This document shows positions 35,667 to 44,468 of a DNA stretch of 64,000 nucleotides, in pieces. Both the position numbers and the translations under genes were made by a program. The notes below the pieces were generated by a model. That model was not told where the DNA came from. It saw nothing but the letters and a program-made list of their open reading frames with translations, and did not search any database. This DNA is from Hyphomicrobiales bacterium. GTDB lineage: Bacteria > Pseudomonadota > Alphaproteobacteria > Rhizobiales > Rhizobiaceae. Location: contig UCJA01000005.1 in assembly GCA_900472675.1 (NCBI GenBank), positions 1-64,000 of the forward strand, given 5' to 3'. How positions within the stretch are numbered: position 1 is the first letter of the stretch; each line of letters begins with the position of its first letter.

Positions 35667-35876
35667 TTAAGCAGCCTGGAGCTGGCCGGCGGACATCTTG
35701 CCCGACTTGCGGTCCTGCTCAAGCTGGAAGCTGAGCTTCTGGCCTTCAACGATCGAGCTCATGCCGGCGCGTTCAACAGCCGAGATGTGAACGAATACGT
35801 CGGCGCTGCCGTCGTCAGGCTGAATGAAGCCGAAGCCCTTGGTGGCGTTGAACCATTTTACTGTGCCAGTGGTCAT
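35667..35876 (-). CDS. Cold shock domain protein
   Basis: 69 residues, single [23 protein letters not shown] with RNP1 KGFGFI and [14 protein letters not shown] with RNP2. Closer to the CspA-type of rhizobia than the copy at 17869-18072 (KWFN against KFFN, and a longer second half). Long leader upstream, with a likely promoter at 36016-36044, and a clear terminator at 35584-35607: a monocistronic unit. Confidence 0.96.
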   Translation of the reverse strand: MTTGTVKWFNATKGFGFIQPDDGSADVFVHISAVERAGMSSIVEGQKLSFQLEQDRKSGKMSAGQLQAA

Positions 35877-36193
35877 AACGAACCCTTTCTTAGCAGAGGT
35901 TTATATACCGTCGTGCGACGCACGTCGGCTGTTTCGACTTTTGAGAGGGGAAGTTCGTCAAGTGGCGCGAGGCGCAGCAAAAACAACTATCGGCAAACAA
36001 AGTATCGATGGGATGGTGATACACGGCGGGGGCGGGCTCGTCAACCATTTGTTTGGAAAAAATTCATGATATACTACCTGGACGTGCATTAAAAGGTGTC
36101 TGCGCGGGCGCCCGAAGGCGGGCATCAGGGACGTTTAACGCCGTCGCCACAACTGTCCCGCAGAGGCGGAAGCGATTGTTATCGCTTCCGAAA
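35877..36193. other. Intergenic region carrying the csp leader
   Basis: About 317 bp between the csp start and the end of the hybrid kinase gene. It contains the predicted csp promoter and about 130 nt of untranslated leader, as usual for cold-shock mRNAs with thermosensitive folding. The plus-strand ORF 35787-36092 is antisense to csp and has no family likeness. Confidence 0.5.
36016..36044 (-). promoter_or_regulatory. Predicted csp promoter
   Basis: Minus strand TTGACG (36044-36039), 17-nt spacer, TATCAC (36021-36016). Five of six and four of six matches to the sigma-70 consensus. Implies a leader of about 130 nt before the csp start at 35876. Confidence 0.45.
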
Positions 36194-38230
36194 TTAGGAG
36201 GCGGCAAGCAGCGCGATCTGCGCGGCAAGCTGCTGCTGGCTATAGGGCTTGCTGAGACGTGGCAGCTCCATCCCCTTGCCGGGCGGAAGATCCGCGTAAC
36301 CGGTCGCAACCAGGATCGGAAGCGCCGGGCGCATCACGAGAACCGCATCCGCAAGCTCGCCGCCGTTCATGCGCGGCATCGAAAAGTCGGTGATCATCAT
36401 GTCGAGCGGCGTTCCCGCCTCGATAACCGCCAGCGCATCGGCGGGCGTGTTGGTTTCGATCACCGTGTGGCCGAGGTCCTCCAGCATGTCTACGGTGTTC
36501 ATGGCGATCAGCACGTCGTCGTCGACCACCAGGATCACCAGGGGCCGGCTCGGCGAAGAAGCAGGTTCGAGCTTCGGCGCGGCCACTTCCTCGCGGATCT
36601 CCGTTGCAGGCAGCCAGATTTCCGCTGAAGTGCCCGCGCCCGGTTTGCTCCGCAGCTTGAGCGCGCCGCCCAGCTGTTCCGCCAGGCCGTGGATCATCGA
36701 AAGCCCGAGACCGGTTCCCTTGCCGAGTTCCTTGGTCGAAAAGAACGGATCGATCGCCCGGGCAAGGGTCACCTCGTCCATGCCCGTTCCCGTATCGGTG
36801 ACGCTCAGACAGACATAACGTCCGCGCTCGATGGCCTCGGAGGGTTGCGTCTCGTTGACCGCACGCAGGCTGATGGTGATCCGCCCGCCATCGGGCATCG
36901 CGTCGCGGGCATTGACGGCGAGGTTGAGGAGAGCCAGTTCCACCTGGTTGGTGTCGGCGAGCACGGGCGGCACCGTCTCCGGAAAATCCGTGACGACGGT
37001 GATGGTGGAGCCGACCGACCGCGTCAGGAGGTCGAGCATGCCGGTAATCAGCGTCTGCAGGTCGGTCGGCTTGACCTCCAGTGCCTGTTGCCGCGCAAAG
37101 GCCAGCAGCCTCTGTGTCAGCGAGGCGCCACGCCGGGCGCCCTCGATCGCGCCGCCGATCAGCCGCGCTGTCTTCGGATCGTCGGCGACCCGTTTCTCGG
37201 CGAGCTCGAGATTGCCGAGAACGGCCATCAGCAGGTTGTTGAAGTCGTGCGCCACGCCGCCGGTCAGCTGTCCGAGCGCCTCCAGCTTCTGCGATTGGCG
37301 CAGCCTCTGCTCGGCCTTTTCCCGCTGCCCGACTTCCGCCAGCAGCCGCTCATGCGCTTCGCGCAGCTCGCGCGTTCGCTCCTCGACCCGCTGTTCCAGC
37401 GCATCGTTCATGCTTTTGAGGGCGGTTTCCGTATGCTTGCGGTCGGTGATGTCCGAGGCAACACCGATCAGCCGCAGGGCCCGGCCACGGCGGTCGCGCA
37501 CGATGCGGCCGCGGATCTCGGCCCAGTGCAGCGAGGCGTCTGGCCAGATCGTCCGGTATTCGATGTCGTAGTCGGCACCCGTCTCCAGCGTGCGCGCCAC
37601 CGCCTCCTGGACGTTTGCGCGGTCCAGCGGATAGATCGCATCCATCAGGTCGTCATAGGAGAAGGGGTCATCGGGCCTGCGCCCGAAAACACCCTTGCAG
37701 ACGTCCGAGGCGGTGAGCGTCCAGGATGCGACGTCCAGCTCCCATGAGCCGAGGCGACCGGCGATCAGCGCCGTCTTCAGCCGCAGTTCGCTTTCGTTCA
37801 GCGCCTCGATACTGGCGCGGGCCTGGTACTGGCGCAGCCGTCCAGCGCGTGCGGTCTGCACCAGGCTGACGAAGGTGGTCGGATGGAAAGGTCGCTCGAG
37901 GAAGGAGACGTTGCCGAGCAGCCGCACCAACCGGGCCGCCGCCGGGTTCTGCTCCGGCCCCGCATTGCGATGCGCCAGCACCACGAACGGAAGGTCCGAC
38001 CAGGCTGGCTGCGTCGAGGTCCAGGCATGGAGCGCCTTCACATCCTCATGGCGCAGCGGCTCTTCGGTCACCACCGCAAACAGCAGTTCCGACGACAGCG
38101 ACTGGACGAACTGGTCGAAGCTTGTGGCCGTGCGCGACGGAATGCCCGCCTGCTGCAACAGGCTGGCCGCGACCTGGGCGTCGCGTCCCTGCGGGGCATA
38201 GATCAGCGCATGGGCAACCGCTTCAGGAAT
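36194..38230 (-). CDS. Hybrid sensor histidine kinase/response regulator
   Basis: 678 residues if translation begins at ATT 38230. Order: N-terminal pseudo-receiver-like region (about 5-125), PAS fold with PAC (about 150-260; ADYDIEYRTIWPDASLHWAE), coiled coil (265-310), HisKA with GGVAHDFNNLL, HATPase (VELALLNLAVNARDAMPDGG; TDTGTGMDEV; GTGLGLSMIHGL) and a C-terminal receiver with ITDFSMPRMNG. Cytosolic. Start: the strictly standard start is TTG at 38158, but the frame is open upstream and reads PEAVAHALIYAPQGRDAQVA, which completes the first strand of the pseudo-receiver; a GGGAG lies 8 nt before ATT 38230. Overlaps the KaiC-like gene end by 8 nt. Confidence 0.88.
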   Translation of the reverse strand: MPEAVAHALIYAPQGRDAQVAASLLQQAGIPSRTATSFDQFVQSLSSELLFAVVTEEPLRHEDVKALHAWTSTQPAWSDLPFVVLAHRNAGPEQNPAAARLVRLLGNVSFLERPFHPTTFVSLVQTARAGRLRQYQARASIEALNESELRLKTALIAGRLGSWELDVASWTLTASDVCKGVFGRRPDDPFSYDDLMDAIYPLDRANVQEAVARTLETGADYDIEYRTIWPDASLHWAEIRGRIVRDRRGRALRLIGVASDITDRKHTETALKSMNDALEQRVEERTRELREAHERLLAEVGQREKAEQRLRQSQKLEALGQLTGGVAHDFNNLLMAVLGNLELAEKRVADDPKTARLIGGAIEGARRGASLTQRLLAFARQQALEVKPTDLQTLITGMLDLLTRSVGSTITVVTDFPETVPPVLADTNQVELALLNLAVNARDAMPDGGRITISLRAVNETQPSEAIERGRYVCLSVTDTGTGMDEVTLARAIDPFFSTKELGKGTGLGLSMIHGLAEQLGGALKLRSKPGAGTSAEIWLPATEIREEVAAPKLEPASSPSRPLVILVVDDDVLIAMNTVDMLEDLGHTVIETNTPADALAVIEAGTPLDMMITDFSMPRMNGGELADAVLVMRPALPILVATGYADLPPGKGMELPRLSKPYSQQQLAAQIALLAAS

Positions 38231-39719
38231 TGGTCTGGCTCCCGCCCTTTAACAGGGGTGTCTCGCCGGTAAAGGTCGGAACGCCCCTTAACACGCCCTG
38301 GAAGTTCGAAAGCGGCGCGCCCACGTGCAGGCCCTCGTTGGAGATGACGAACTCGCGGATCGTGTCCTCGTGGGAGCCGGTACGCTTCTTGATGACGGAG
38401 ACCGCGCGCCGCACCTGGCCCTGCGCCTCGAAATAGCGCAGCAGCACCACGGTGTCGGCAAGGTAGGTCACGTCGACCGGCGATTTCATGTCGCCGACCA
38501 GGCCATGCTGCGCCACAGTCAGGAAGGTGCTGGCACCCTGCCGGTTGAGATACTGCAGCAGCTCGTGCATGTGCAGGATGAGCGCATTCTCCTGCGGCAT
38601 TGCGGCCTGGTAGCCGTTGATGCTGTCGAGCAGCACGGTCTTCACCTGGGAAAAGTCCACGCGCTGCCGCACCCGATGGGCGAACTCTCCCGGAGACAGT
38701 TCGGAGGCATCCACCTGCTCGATATAGAGGTTGCCGTCGTCGCGCATCTTCTGCAGGTCGATACCAAGCGGCTTGAGGCGGTTGAACAGCAGCCCAAGCT
38801 CTTCGTCGAACAGGAAGATCGCCGCCTTTTCACCCCGGGCGATAGCGGAGACCACGAAACTGATGCCGAACAGGCTCTTGCCAGTGCCGGCGGGACCGAT
38901 CACCAGCGTGCTGGAGCCGCGCTCCACGCCGCCGCCCAGCAGCGCGTCCAGCTCCCGGTTGCCGCTCTGCACCAGGCTGCGCTCGAACTGCGTCCGGTGC
39001 TCGATGGCGCGCAGCCGCGGGAAGACGACCACGCCGCCGGTGCGGATGGCGAAGTCGTGGAAACCGCCGCGGTAGGAGCGTCCCCGATATTTGACGATCT
39101 TCAGGCGCCGACGCTCTGCCCCGTAGTCAGGCGACAGTTCCTCCAGGTGAATGACCCCGTGCACGACGCTGTGCACCGTCTTGTCCTGGCTCTCGGCCGT
39201 CAGGTCGTCCAGCATCAGCACGGTCGACTTCTGCCGCGAAAAATAGTGTTTCAGCGCCAGCAACTGGCGGCGATAGCGCAGCGAGCTCTGCGCGAGCAGG
39301 CGGATTTCCGAAAGACTGTCGAGCACCACGCGGTCAGGCCGTATGCGCTCGAAGGTCTCGAAGATCATCTTCGTGGTTTCGCCCAGCTCAAGGTCTGACG
39401 AGTAGAGAAGGCTCTGCTGGTGGCTGGCGTCGAGCAGGCTCTCCGGCGGCACCAGTTCGAACACCTCGACGTTGCCGCCGATCTCCAGCCCGTGCGAGGC
39501 AGCGCCTTCACGCAGCTCGTTTTCGGTCTCCGACAGGGTGATGTAGAGCCCGCGTTCGCCGCGCGCGGCCCCTTCCAGCAGGAACTGCAGCGCGATCGTC
39601 GTCTTGCCGGTCCCGGGGCTTCCTTCCAGCAGAAACACATGCCCGCGAGAAAGGCCGCCGTTCAGGATGTCGTCCAGGCCCTGCACGCCCATCCGCGCCG
39701 TGTCATCAAGTTCAGCCAC
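38223..39719 (-). CDS. KaiC-like double-domain ATPase
   Basis: 498 residues with two RecA/KaiC domains: Walker A GSPGTGKTTIALQFL (about 33-47) and GPAGTGKSLFGISFV (about 273-287). The CI catalytic glutamate pair of clock KaiC is Ser-Glu here (LSETEN); the CII pair is Asp-Glu-Glu (LFDEEL). At the clock phosphorylation sites, T426/S431/T432 align with Ser/Thr/Tyr in KSPVDVTYLADTV, as in non-clock KaiC relatives. No kaiA or kaiB in view. Start GTG 39719. Coupled to the downstream hybrid kinase, which suggests a KaiC-kinase signalling pair as reported for stress or diurnal responses in some alphaproteobacteria. Confidence 0.93.
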   Translation of the reverse strand: MAELDDTARMGVQGLDDILNGGLSRGHVFLLEGSPGTGKTTIALQFLLEGAARGERGLYITLSETENELREGAASHGLEIGGNVEVFELVPPESLLDASHQQSLLYSSDLELGETTKMIFETFERIRPDRVVLDSLSEIRLLAQSSLRYRRQLLALKHYFSRQKSTVLMLDDLTAESQDKTVHSVVHGVIHLEELSPDYGAERRRLKIVKYRGRSYRGGFHDFAIRTGGVVVFPRLRAIEHRTQFERSLVQSGNRELDALLGGGVERGSSTLVIGPAGTGKSLFGISFVVSAIARGEKAAIFLFDEELGLLFNRLKPLGIDLQKMRDDGNLYIEQVDASELSPGEFAHRVRQRVDFSQVKTVLLDSINGYQAAMPQENALILHMHELLQYLNRQGASTFLTVAQHGLVGDMKSPVDVTYLADTVVLLRYFEAQGQVRRAVSVIKKRTGSHEDTIREFVISNEGLHVGAPLSNFQGVLRGVPTFTGETPLLKGGSQTNS

Positions 39720-39981
39720 TTACACCAGCTCACGTTAGAGATACGGGGGTGATCTATGCCAAATTGTCCGTTTGGGAAGTGCGTCCCCGCACAAAGGTCT
39801 GTGCGTCCAACGATCCTGGAAGCGTGATCTGCGGGTGTGACGGAGGTCTCGGCTCTTGAAAGCCGCACGGACCTCCCCAAATCTACGCCGACCCGCTGGT
39901 CCGGGCCCCTCTGGCGACAACTTGGCACTGTCGCGATGTCGGACCATTTTCGACATTGCAGCCCAACTGGAGGAAGATTGC

Positions 39982-40293
39982 GTGATCTCCGAAATATTCG
40001 CCTGGCTTTTTGCTCTCTTCGTCGTCGATCCGCTCAATGCGGAATTGCGTGAACGCGTCCAGGCAGCCAATCTGCCCGCCGAGACGCTTCAGCAATCCCG
40101 GCAGTGCGTCAGCACCCACGGCCCCGCCCTCATGCAAAAGGCCGGCAATGACCCCATCTGGGCAACCGGCACGGCGTTTGGCGTCGTCACCGGCTTCGTG
40201 TCGCCCACGCAGCTGTTCGATGCCAAGGATCCCAACTGCGCGGCACTGGTCCGGATCTTCCAGACATCAGCCGGGGATGACGAAGGGGTGTGA
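39982..40293 (+). CDS. Small membrane-anchored or secreted hypothetical protein
   Basis: 103 residues; the first 16 (MISEIFAWLFALFVVD) are a hydrophobic helix, either an uncleaved anchor or a signal peptide. The remainder has two cysteines (QQSRQCVS, DPNCAALV) spaced for a disulfide. GTG at 39982 is well supported by GGAGGA 7 nt upstream. Overlaps or abuts the DUF4334 gene (stop 40293, next ATG 40296). No family recognised. Confidence 0.65.
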   Translation: MISEIFAWLFALFVVDPLNAELRERVQAANLPAETLQQSRQCVSTHGPALMQKAGNDPIWATGTAFGVVTGFVSPTQLFDAKDPNCAALVRIFQTSAGDDEGV

Positions 40294-40295
40294 CG

Positions 40296-40808
40296 ATGGT
40301 GACCGGTTTGCAGGCCGAAAAGACCCGCTGGTTCGCCACGTTGGAGCCGGTTGCGCCGGACGACATGGTCGGTCTGTGGCAGGGGGTTGGCATCCCCTCT
40401 GGTCATCCGCTGGATGGCGTGCTCGAAAACCTGCAGTGGTTCGGCAAGCGTTTTCACGCCGACATGCGCGCCGATGCGCTGCTTTTCCAGTCGCGCTCTG
40501 GTCGCCTCGTGCCGGTTGAGCCGGCGTTCATGCCGATCCGGCTGGTCCTGAAGCTGGCTGGCTTGGGCAGGACCGCACCCGCCCGAAACCTGTTCCAGCA
40601 GATGGAAAGGACCCTGCGCGCACGGGGCACGACCGCATCGCTCCGAGCCGAGACGCTGGACGGGGTCGAGACGGCGGCCATGGTCTACGACCGGCAGCCG
40701 ATCACCGATTATTTTCGCAGGATCGATGCCGATACGGTGGCCGGCATGATGTGCGTGTCCGGTGATGCCCGCCGGTATTTCTTCCAGCTGCAACGGCTCA
40801 CCGGGTGA
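40296..40808 (+). CDS. DUF4334 (GXWXG) domain protein
   Basis: 170 residues. N-terminal GXWXG segment (DDMVGLWQGVGIPSGHPLDGVLENLQWFGKRF) and C-terminal DUF4334 part (AAMVYDRQPITDYFRRIDADTVAGMM). Likely a beta-barrel lipocalin-like fold; function unknown. GAAGGGG 7 nt before the ATG at 40296 supports this start; a GTG at 40290 overlaps the previous stop. Forms a two-gene unit with the preceding small protein and converges on the GNAT gene. Confidence 0.88.
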   Translation: MVTGLQAEKTRWFATLEPVAPDDMVGLWQGVGIPSGHPLDGVLENLQWFGKRFHADMRADALLFQSRSGRLVPVEPAFMPIRLVLKLAGLGRTAPARNLFQQMERTLRARGTTASLRAETLDGVETAAMVYDRQPITDYFRRIDADTVAGMMCVSGDARRYFFQLQRLTG

Positions 40809-40815
40809 GGGCGGT

Positions 40816-41361
40816 TCAAGCGGGCTGAAGCTTACTCACTGCAAGCGTCTGCTCCCATTCCCCGCGCAGCAGGCCCATCATCGCCGTATCCCATCGCTCA
40901 TTGCCCGCCTTGGCCGATGACCGCCTGACGCCCTCATGCACGAAGCCGAGTGCTACATAGGTGCGGATTGCTGCCTGGTTCCAGGTAAACACATTGAGCT
41001 CCATCCGCTCCACGGCCTCTTCCGCGAAGGCATGCGCCAGGACCAGCCGCAGCATCGGCACCGCCAGCCTTTGCCCCCGCTTGTCCGGCGCAATCCCGAC
41101 CCGCGCGATCCGACCGATGCCGTTCTGCCAGTCGAGCACCAGCTGCACATGCCCGACCAACGCACCATCCCCATCTTCCACCATCCAGCAAAGCCGCGCG
41201 GGCTTGGGCCCCAGCCCCTCGGAGAGCATCTGGTCCAGCTGCGTCGCATCGAGCGGGTAGGTCAGCCCCCAGCCGCCCCACTGGATGAGATCCTTTTCGG
41301 TGCCGAACCAGCTGCACAAAAGGTCGTAGTGCTCTGGCGTAAACGGGATCAGCTGCAGCAT
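40816..41361 (-). CDS. GNAT family N-acetyltransferase
   Basis: 181 residues, RimJ/RimL-type GNAT. Acetyl-CoA-binding region IARVGIAPDKRGQRLAVPML (motif A with the R/Q-x-x-G/A loop as RGQRLAV), LNVFTWNQAAIRTYVALGFV (motif B, typical NxxAxxxYxxxGF) and YHDLLC-like start (EHYDLLCSWFGTE). Acceptor unknown: could be a protein N-terminus, an amine or an antibiotic. Ends 7 nt from the convergent DUF4334 gene. Confidence 0.92.
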   Translation of the reverse strand: MLQLIPFTPEHYDLLCSWFGTEKDLIQWGGWGLTYPLDATQLDQMLSEGLGPKPARLCWMVEDGDGALVGHVQLVLDWQNGIGRIARVGIAPDKRGQRLAVPMLRLVLAHAFAEEAVERMELNVFTWNQAAIRTYVALGFVHEGVRRSSAKAGNERWDTAMMGLLRGEWEQTLAVSKLQPA

Positions 41362-41610
41362 GGCGTCGTTCGGTCCTTCAGCATCGTGCAGGGGAGGGCG
41401 AGGGCGGGGCGTTACATATCCTTAGAGCCAGCTTCACCGGACTGCCAGACCGAATGCCGGACCCCTTGCAGACCTTTTGAAAACAAGGGCGAAGCGCTTG
41501 GCCGACAGAGTTTTTTGCCCGTTTGATTCCGTCGTCGTCAATGCGGCTGCCGATGTCGCAATGTCACCTATGCGACAGGAAGAGCCAATGCTTATATCGC
41601 AGCAAGCTCA
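41362..41610. other. Upstream region of the cobalamin riboswitch
   Basis: About 250 bp between the GNAT start and the riboswitch. It should contain the promoter of the riboswitch-Rieske transcript and that of the GNAT gene. I see no convincing -35/-10 pair and no ORF of note. Confidence 0.45.
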
Positions 41611-41798
41611 AGGTGCCGCCTCGCTAGGGAGGGTGGAGAATTGGGAAGCCGGCAAGCCTTGCGGCTAACCGGCGCTGCCCCCGCAACGGTGGTGGAGTGC
41701 AAAGCATGGCGGGAGCCACTGGGCAGGGCCGGAACGGCCGCCTGGGAAGGTGCCATGTCGTCCCGAAAGGACAGCTCCTGAGCCCGGAAACCAGCCTT
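41611..41798 (+). ncRNA. Cobalamin (adenosylcobalamin-type) riboswitch
   Basis: Conserved elements appear in the right order: AGGTGCC (41611-41617), GAATTGGGAAGCCGG (41638-41652), GCTGCCCCCGCAACGGT (41674-41690), GGAGTGCAAAGC, GCCACTGGGCAG (41715-41726), TGGGAAGG (41743-41750), and the B12 box AGCCCGGAAACCAGCC (41781-41796). It is about 108 nt ahead of the Rieske oxygenase start on the same strand, with nothing between. By family rule, cobalamin binding lowers expression of the downstream gene. The mode (initiation or termination) is not clear; the segment 41799-41906 has no obvious terminator T-run. Confidence 0.93.
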
Positions 41799-41906
41799 GA
41801 ACGAGATTTCGACCGATCGCGGCGGGCGTTCGGAGCGTGCGCTGCCGGCCATGACGCCGCAACGCATCTCCATGTCCTTCGCTCCAGGCTTTGATGAGGA
41901 AGGCAT

Positions 41907-43151
41907 ATGGATATTCATAATCAGGTTCTGCGGCAGCTGAAAAACCGCCGCGAAGGTTTCAGTCTCGAACAACCCTTTTACATCGACCGGGATTATTACC
42001 AGCTCGACCTCGAAATGATCTGGTACCGCGACTGGCTGTTCATCGGCCACGATTGCGAGATCCCCAAGCCCGGCAACTATGTGACGCAGCAGATCGGCGA
42101 CTATCCGGTCCTCGTGATCCGCAGCCGCGATGGCGAAATCCGCGCCTTCCACAACACCTGCCGCCACCGCGGCCACCGGGTCTGCACCAAGGACAGCGGC
42201 TCGGCCGTGCGCCTTGTCTGTCCCTACCACCAGTGGACCTACCAGCACGACGGTTCCTTGATGTCGGCGCGGCACATGGGCGAGAATTTCGACAAGGGCC
42301 AGTACGGCTTGAAGCCCGTGCATTGCCGCACCGTCGCCGGTTACATCTTCATCTGCCTGGCCAAGGAGGCACCCGACTTCGCCCCCGTCGAGGCCATGCT
42401 GCTGCCCTACATGGCCCCGCACCGCCTGTCGGAGGCCAAGATTGCCCACCAGAACACCATCATCGAAAAGGGCAACTGGAAGCTCGTCTGGGAAAACAAC
42501 CGCGAATGCTACCATTGCGCCGGCAACCACCCGGAACTCTGCCGCACCTATCCGGAAGCACCGACCGCCACCGGCGTCCAGGGCGCCGGCGACGATCCCT
42601 TCATTGCCGAGCACTGGCAGCGCTGCGAGGCGGCCGGCCTGCCCAGCACCTTCACCATGTCGACCGACGGCCAGTACCGCGTCGCCCGCATGCCGCTGAT
42701 CGAGGATGCGGAAAGCTACACCATGACCGGCAAGCGTGCCGTCGGCCGCCCGCTGTCCGATGACGTGCAGATCCCCCAGATCGGCACCATGCTGCTGTTC
42801 CATTATCCCTCCACCTGGAACCACCTGCTCGGCGACCACGCGATTTCCTTCCGCGTCACCCCGATCGGGCCGGAGGAAACCGCCGTCACCACCAAGTGGA
42901 TGGTCCACAAGGATGCGGTAGAAGGCGTGGATTATACGATCGAGGAACTGACCCACGTCTGGGACATGACCAACGACCAGGACCGGCAGATCGTCGAGGA
43001 AAACGCCTTTGGTATCCGTTCGCCTGCCTATGAGCCCGGTCCCTATTCGCCGGCTCACGAAGGTGGTGTCATGCAGTTCGTCGAATGGTACTCGAACTTC
43101 ATGATCAATCGTCTGCAGGGGGATCAGGCCAAGCTGTCGATCGTTGCCTGA
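41907..43151 (+). CDS. GbcA-like Rieske oxygenase alpha subunit, riboswitch-controlled
   Basis: 414 residues. Rieske centre: CRH (Cys85, His87) and CPYH (Cys105, His108). Mononuclear iron site: [15 protein letters not shown] with His203 and His208, and Glu200 at the bridging position, as in quaternary-amine oxygenases such as carnitine CntA. The body ([35 protein letters not shown]-like) is very like glycine betaine demethylase GbcA, so a betaine, stachydrine, carnitine or related N-methyl substrate is likely. No reductase (GbcB/CntB) is adjacent. ATG at 41907 follows GAGGAAGGC. Its leader is a cobalamin riboswitch, which is unexpected for this family. Confidence 0.92.
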   Translation: MDIHNQVLRQLKNRREGFSLEQPFYIDRDYYQLDLEMIWYRDWLFIGHDCEIPKPGNYVTQQIGDYPVLVIRSRDGEIRAFHNTCRHRGHRVCTKDSGSAVRLVCPYHQWTYQHDGSLMSARHMGENFDKGQYGLKPVHCRTVAGYIFICLAKEAPDFAPVEAMLLPYMAPHRLSEAKIAHQNTIIEKGNWKLVWENNRECYHCAGNHPELCRTYPEAPTATGVQGAGDDPFIAEHWQRCEAAGLPSTFTMSTDGQYRVARMPLIEDAESYTMTGKRAVGRPLSDDVQIPQIGTMLLFHYPSTWNHLLGDHAISFRVTPIGPEETAVTTKWMVHKDAVEGVDYTIEELTHVWDMTNDQDRQIVEENAFGIRSPAYEPGPYSPAHEGGVMQFVEWYSNFMINRLQGDQAKLSIVA

Positions 43152-43233
43152 CCGACCCTCGGGACTTTCGTCCCAGGAACCATACCCGGTGTATCCCGTT
43201 AGCCCCTTGATAACAAAAACGGGAAACACTCAT

Positions 43234-43701
43234 ATGATGTCTCTACGCCTTCGCCTCGCCACGGTCGCCACGGGCGTCGCCGTGACTTTTGCAAGCTTCA
43301 TGCCGGCTCAGGCTGCCATGCCGCTCCCGGCTGTTTCGCAGGTGTCGTCTGACGCCGGCGTCACCGACGTCCAGTATCGCCGCTACGACGAGCGCAACCG
43401 TTTTGAGCGTAACCGTTATGAGCGTCGCCACAACATGCGCGCAAACCGCAGCGGCTACTACAACGGCCACCGCGGCTACCGCGAACGTCGTCCGGGCTAC
43501 CGCCAGCACAACGGCATGTGGTTCCCGCTGGCAGCCTTTGGCGCCGGCGCCCTGATCGGTGGTGCAGTCGCCGCTGACCGCGGCCCGCGTGCCGGCAACC
43601 ACGTCGCATGGTGCGAAAGCCGTTACCGGACTTACCGCGCTTCCGACAACACCTATGTCGCAAGTGCTGGTGTTCGTCGCGCATGCGTCTCGCCTCGCTA
43701 A
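43234..43701 (+). CDS. BA14K family protein
   Basis: 155 residues. Signal peptide ([20 protein letters not shown], cleavage near PAQA-A), an Arg/Tyr/Asn-rich middle ([18 protein letters not shown]), a Gly/Ala hydrophobic segment [18 protein letters not shown] and the BA14K signature [19 protein letters not shown] with a paired Cys in RRACVSP. BA14K proteins of Brucella are immunoreactive lectin-like envelope proteins; role here unknown. First of a tandem pair; followed by a terminator. Start could also be the ATG at 43237. Confidence 0.9.
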   Translation: MMSLRLRLATVATGVAVTFASFMPAQAAMPLPAVSQVSSDAGVTDVQYRRYDERNRFERNRYERRHNMRANRSGYYNGHRGYRERRPGYRQHNGMWFPLAAFGAGALIGGAVAADRGPRAGNHVAWCESRYRTYRASDNTYVASAGVRRACVSPR

Positions 43702-43744
43702 GGCAAGGCTTTAAGCAATAAGGGCGTCCGCTAGCCGGGCGTCT

Positions 43745-43772
43745 GGGGTGTCTCCTCGGAGGCGCCCCTTTT
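43745..43772 (+). terminator. Terminator of the first BA14K gene
   Basis: Stem GGGGTGTCTCC / GGAGGCGCCCC (two T-G wobbles; the tip bases open to a small loop) followed by TTTT, 44 nt after the stop. Confidence 0.7.
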
Positions 43773-43905
43773 GCGTTAATGGCCGGTTCAGGAAGACGAT
43801 CCTAACGTTGGGCCATATTGCGAAAGACGTCCAGGCTCTCTTCCGCATCGCTATAGCTGCAATCCTGGGAAGTCGATTCCGTGTCAAAGGGATGGAGATC
43901 TCGTT

Positions 43906-44448
43906 ATGCCTCTGATGTTCAAGAAATTCGCCGTTGTCGCCGCTTCCTTTGCGGCCGTGCTTGGCACGATGGCGCCAGTCCAGGCCATGCCGCTGCCGGC
44001 ACCGGTCGTCACTGCGACCACAGCCCCCGACGTGACCAACGTCCAGTACTATCGTGACGATGGCCCACGCTACTACGGTCCCCGCCGTGGCAACTACGGG
44101 CCGCGCTACGGCAATTACGGGCCGCGCCCAGGCTACTACGGGCGCCCCGGCTATCACGGTGGATACCAGGGCTATCGCCAGCACCGCCCGGGTTATCGCT
44201 TCCACGATGGCTACTGGTTCCCGCTCGCAGCCTTCGGCGCCGGCGCGATCATCGGTGGCGCCATCGCAGCACCCCGCTACGTGGAGCCTGCGCCCGTCTA
44301 TCGTCCGGCCCCCGTCTATCGTGCGACTGGCCTGAACCCGCGCCACTACGAATATTGTGCCGCACGCTACCGGTCTTATGACGCAGCGTCGAACTCGTTC
44401 CAGCCCTACAACGGGCCGCGCCAGACCTGCGTATCGCCCTATTATTGA
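43906..44448 (+). CDS. BA14K family protein
   Basis: 180 residues; paralog of the upstream gene, with signal peptide ([19 protein letters not shown]), a Tyr/Gly/Pro/Arg repeat region ([20 protein letters not shown], then further YG-rich turns), [18 protein letters not shown], a short [12 protein letters not shown] repeat and the BA14K end [18 protein letters not shown] / RQTCVSPYY. Two cysteines as in the paralog. GGAG lies 8 nt before the ATG. Own terminator at 44469-44501. The shared body plus divergent middle indicates an old local duplication. Confidence 0.92.
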   Translation: MPLMFKKFAVVAASFAAVLGTMAPVQAMPLPAPVVTATTAPDVTNVQYYRDDGPRYYGPRRGNYGPRYGNYGPRPGYYGRPGYHGGYQGYRQHRPGYRFHDGYWFPLAAFGAGAIIGGAIAAPRYVEPAPVYRPAPVYRATGLNPRHYEYCAARYRSYDAASNSFQPYNGPRQTCVSPYY

Positions 44449-44468
44449 GGCGATCTGCCGTCAACGTG

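Noticed and set aside
38223-39719. Circadian clock KaiC
   Set aside because: No kaiA or kaiB nearby and the phosphosite pair and CI glutamate differ from clock KaiC, so I call it KaiC-like only.
41592-43229. 545-codon open frame on the minus strand across the Rieske gene and riboswitch
   Set aside because: It is antisense to a gene with clear Rieske motifs and to the riboswitch, has His/Gly/Asp-rich composition typical of frame shadows, and no family motif.
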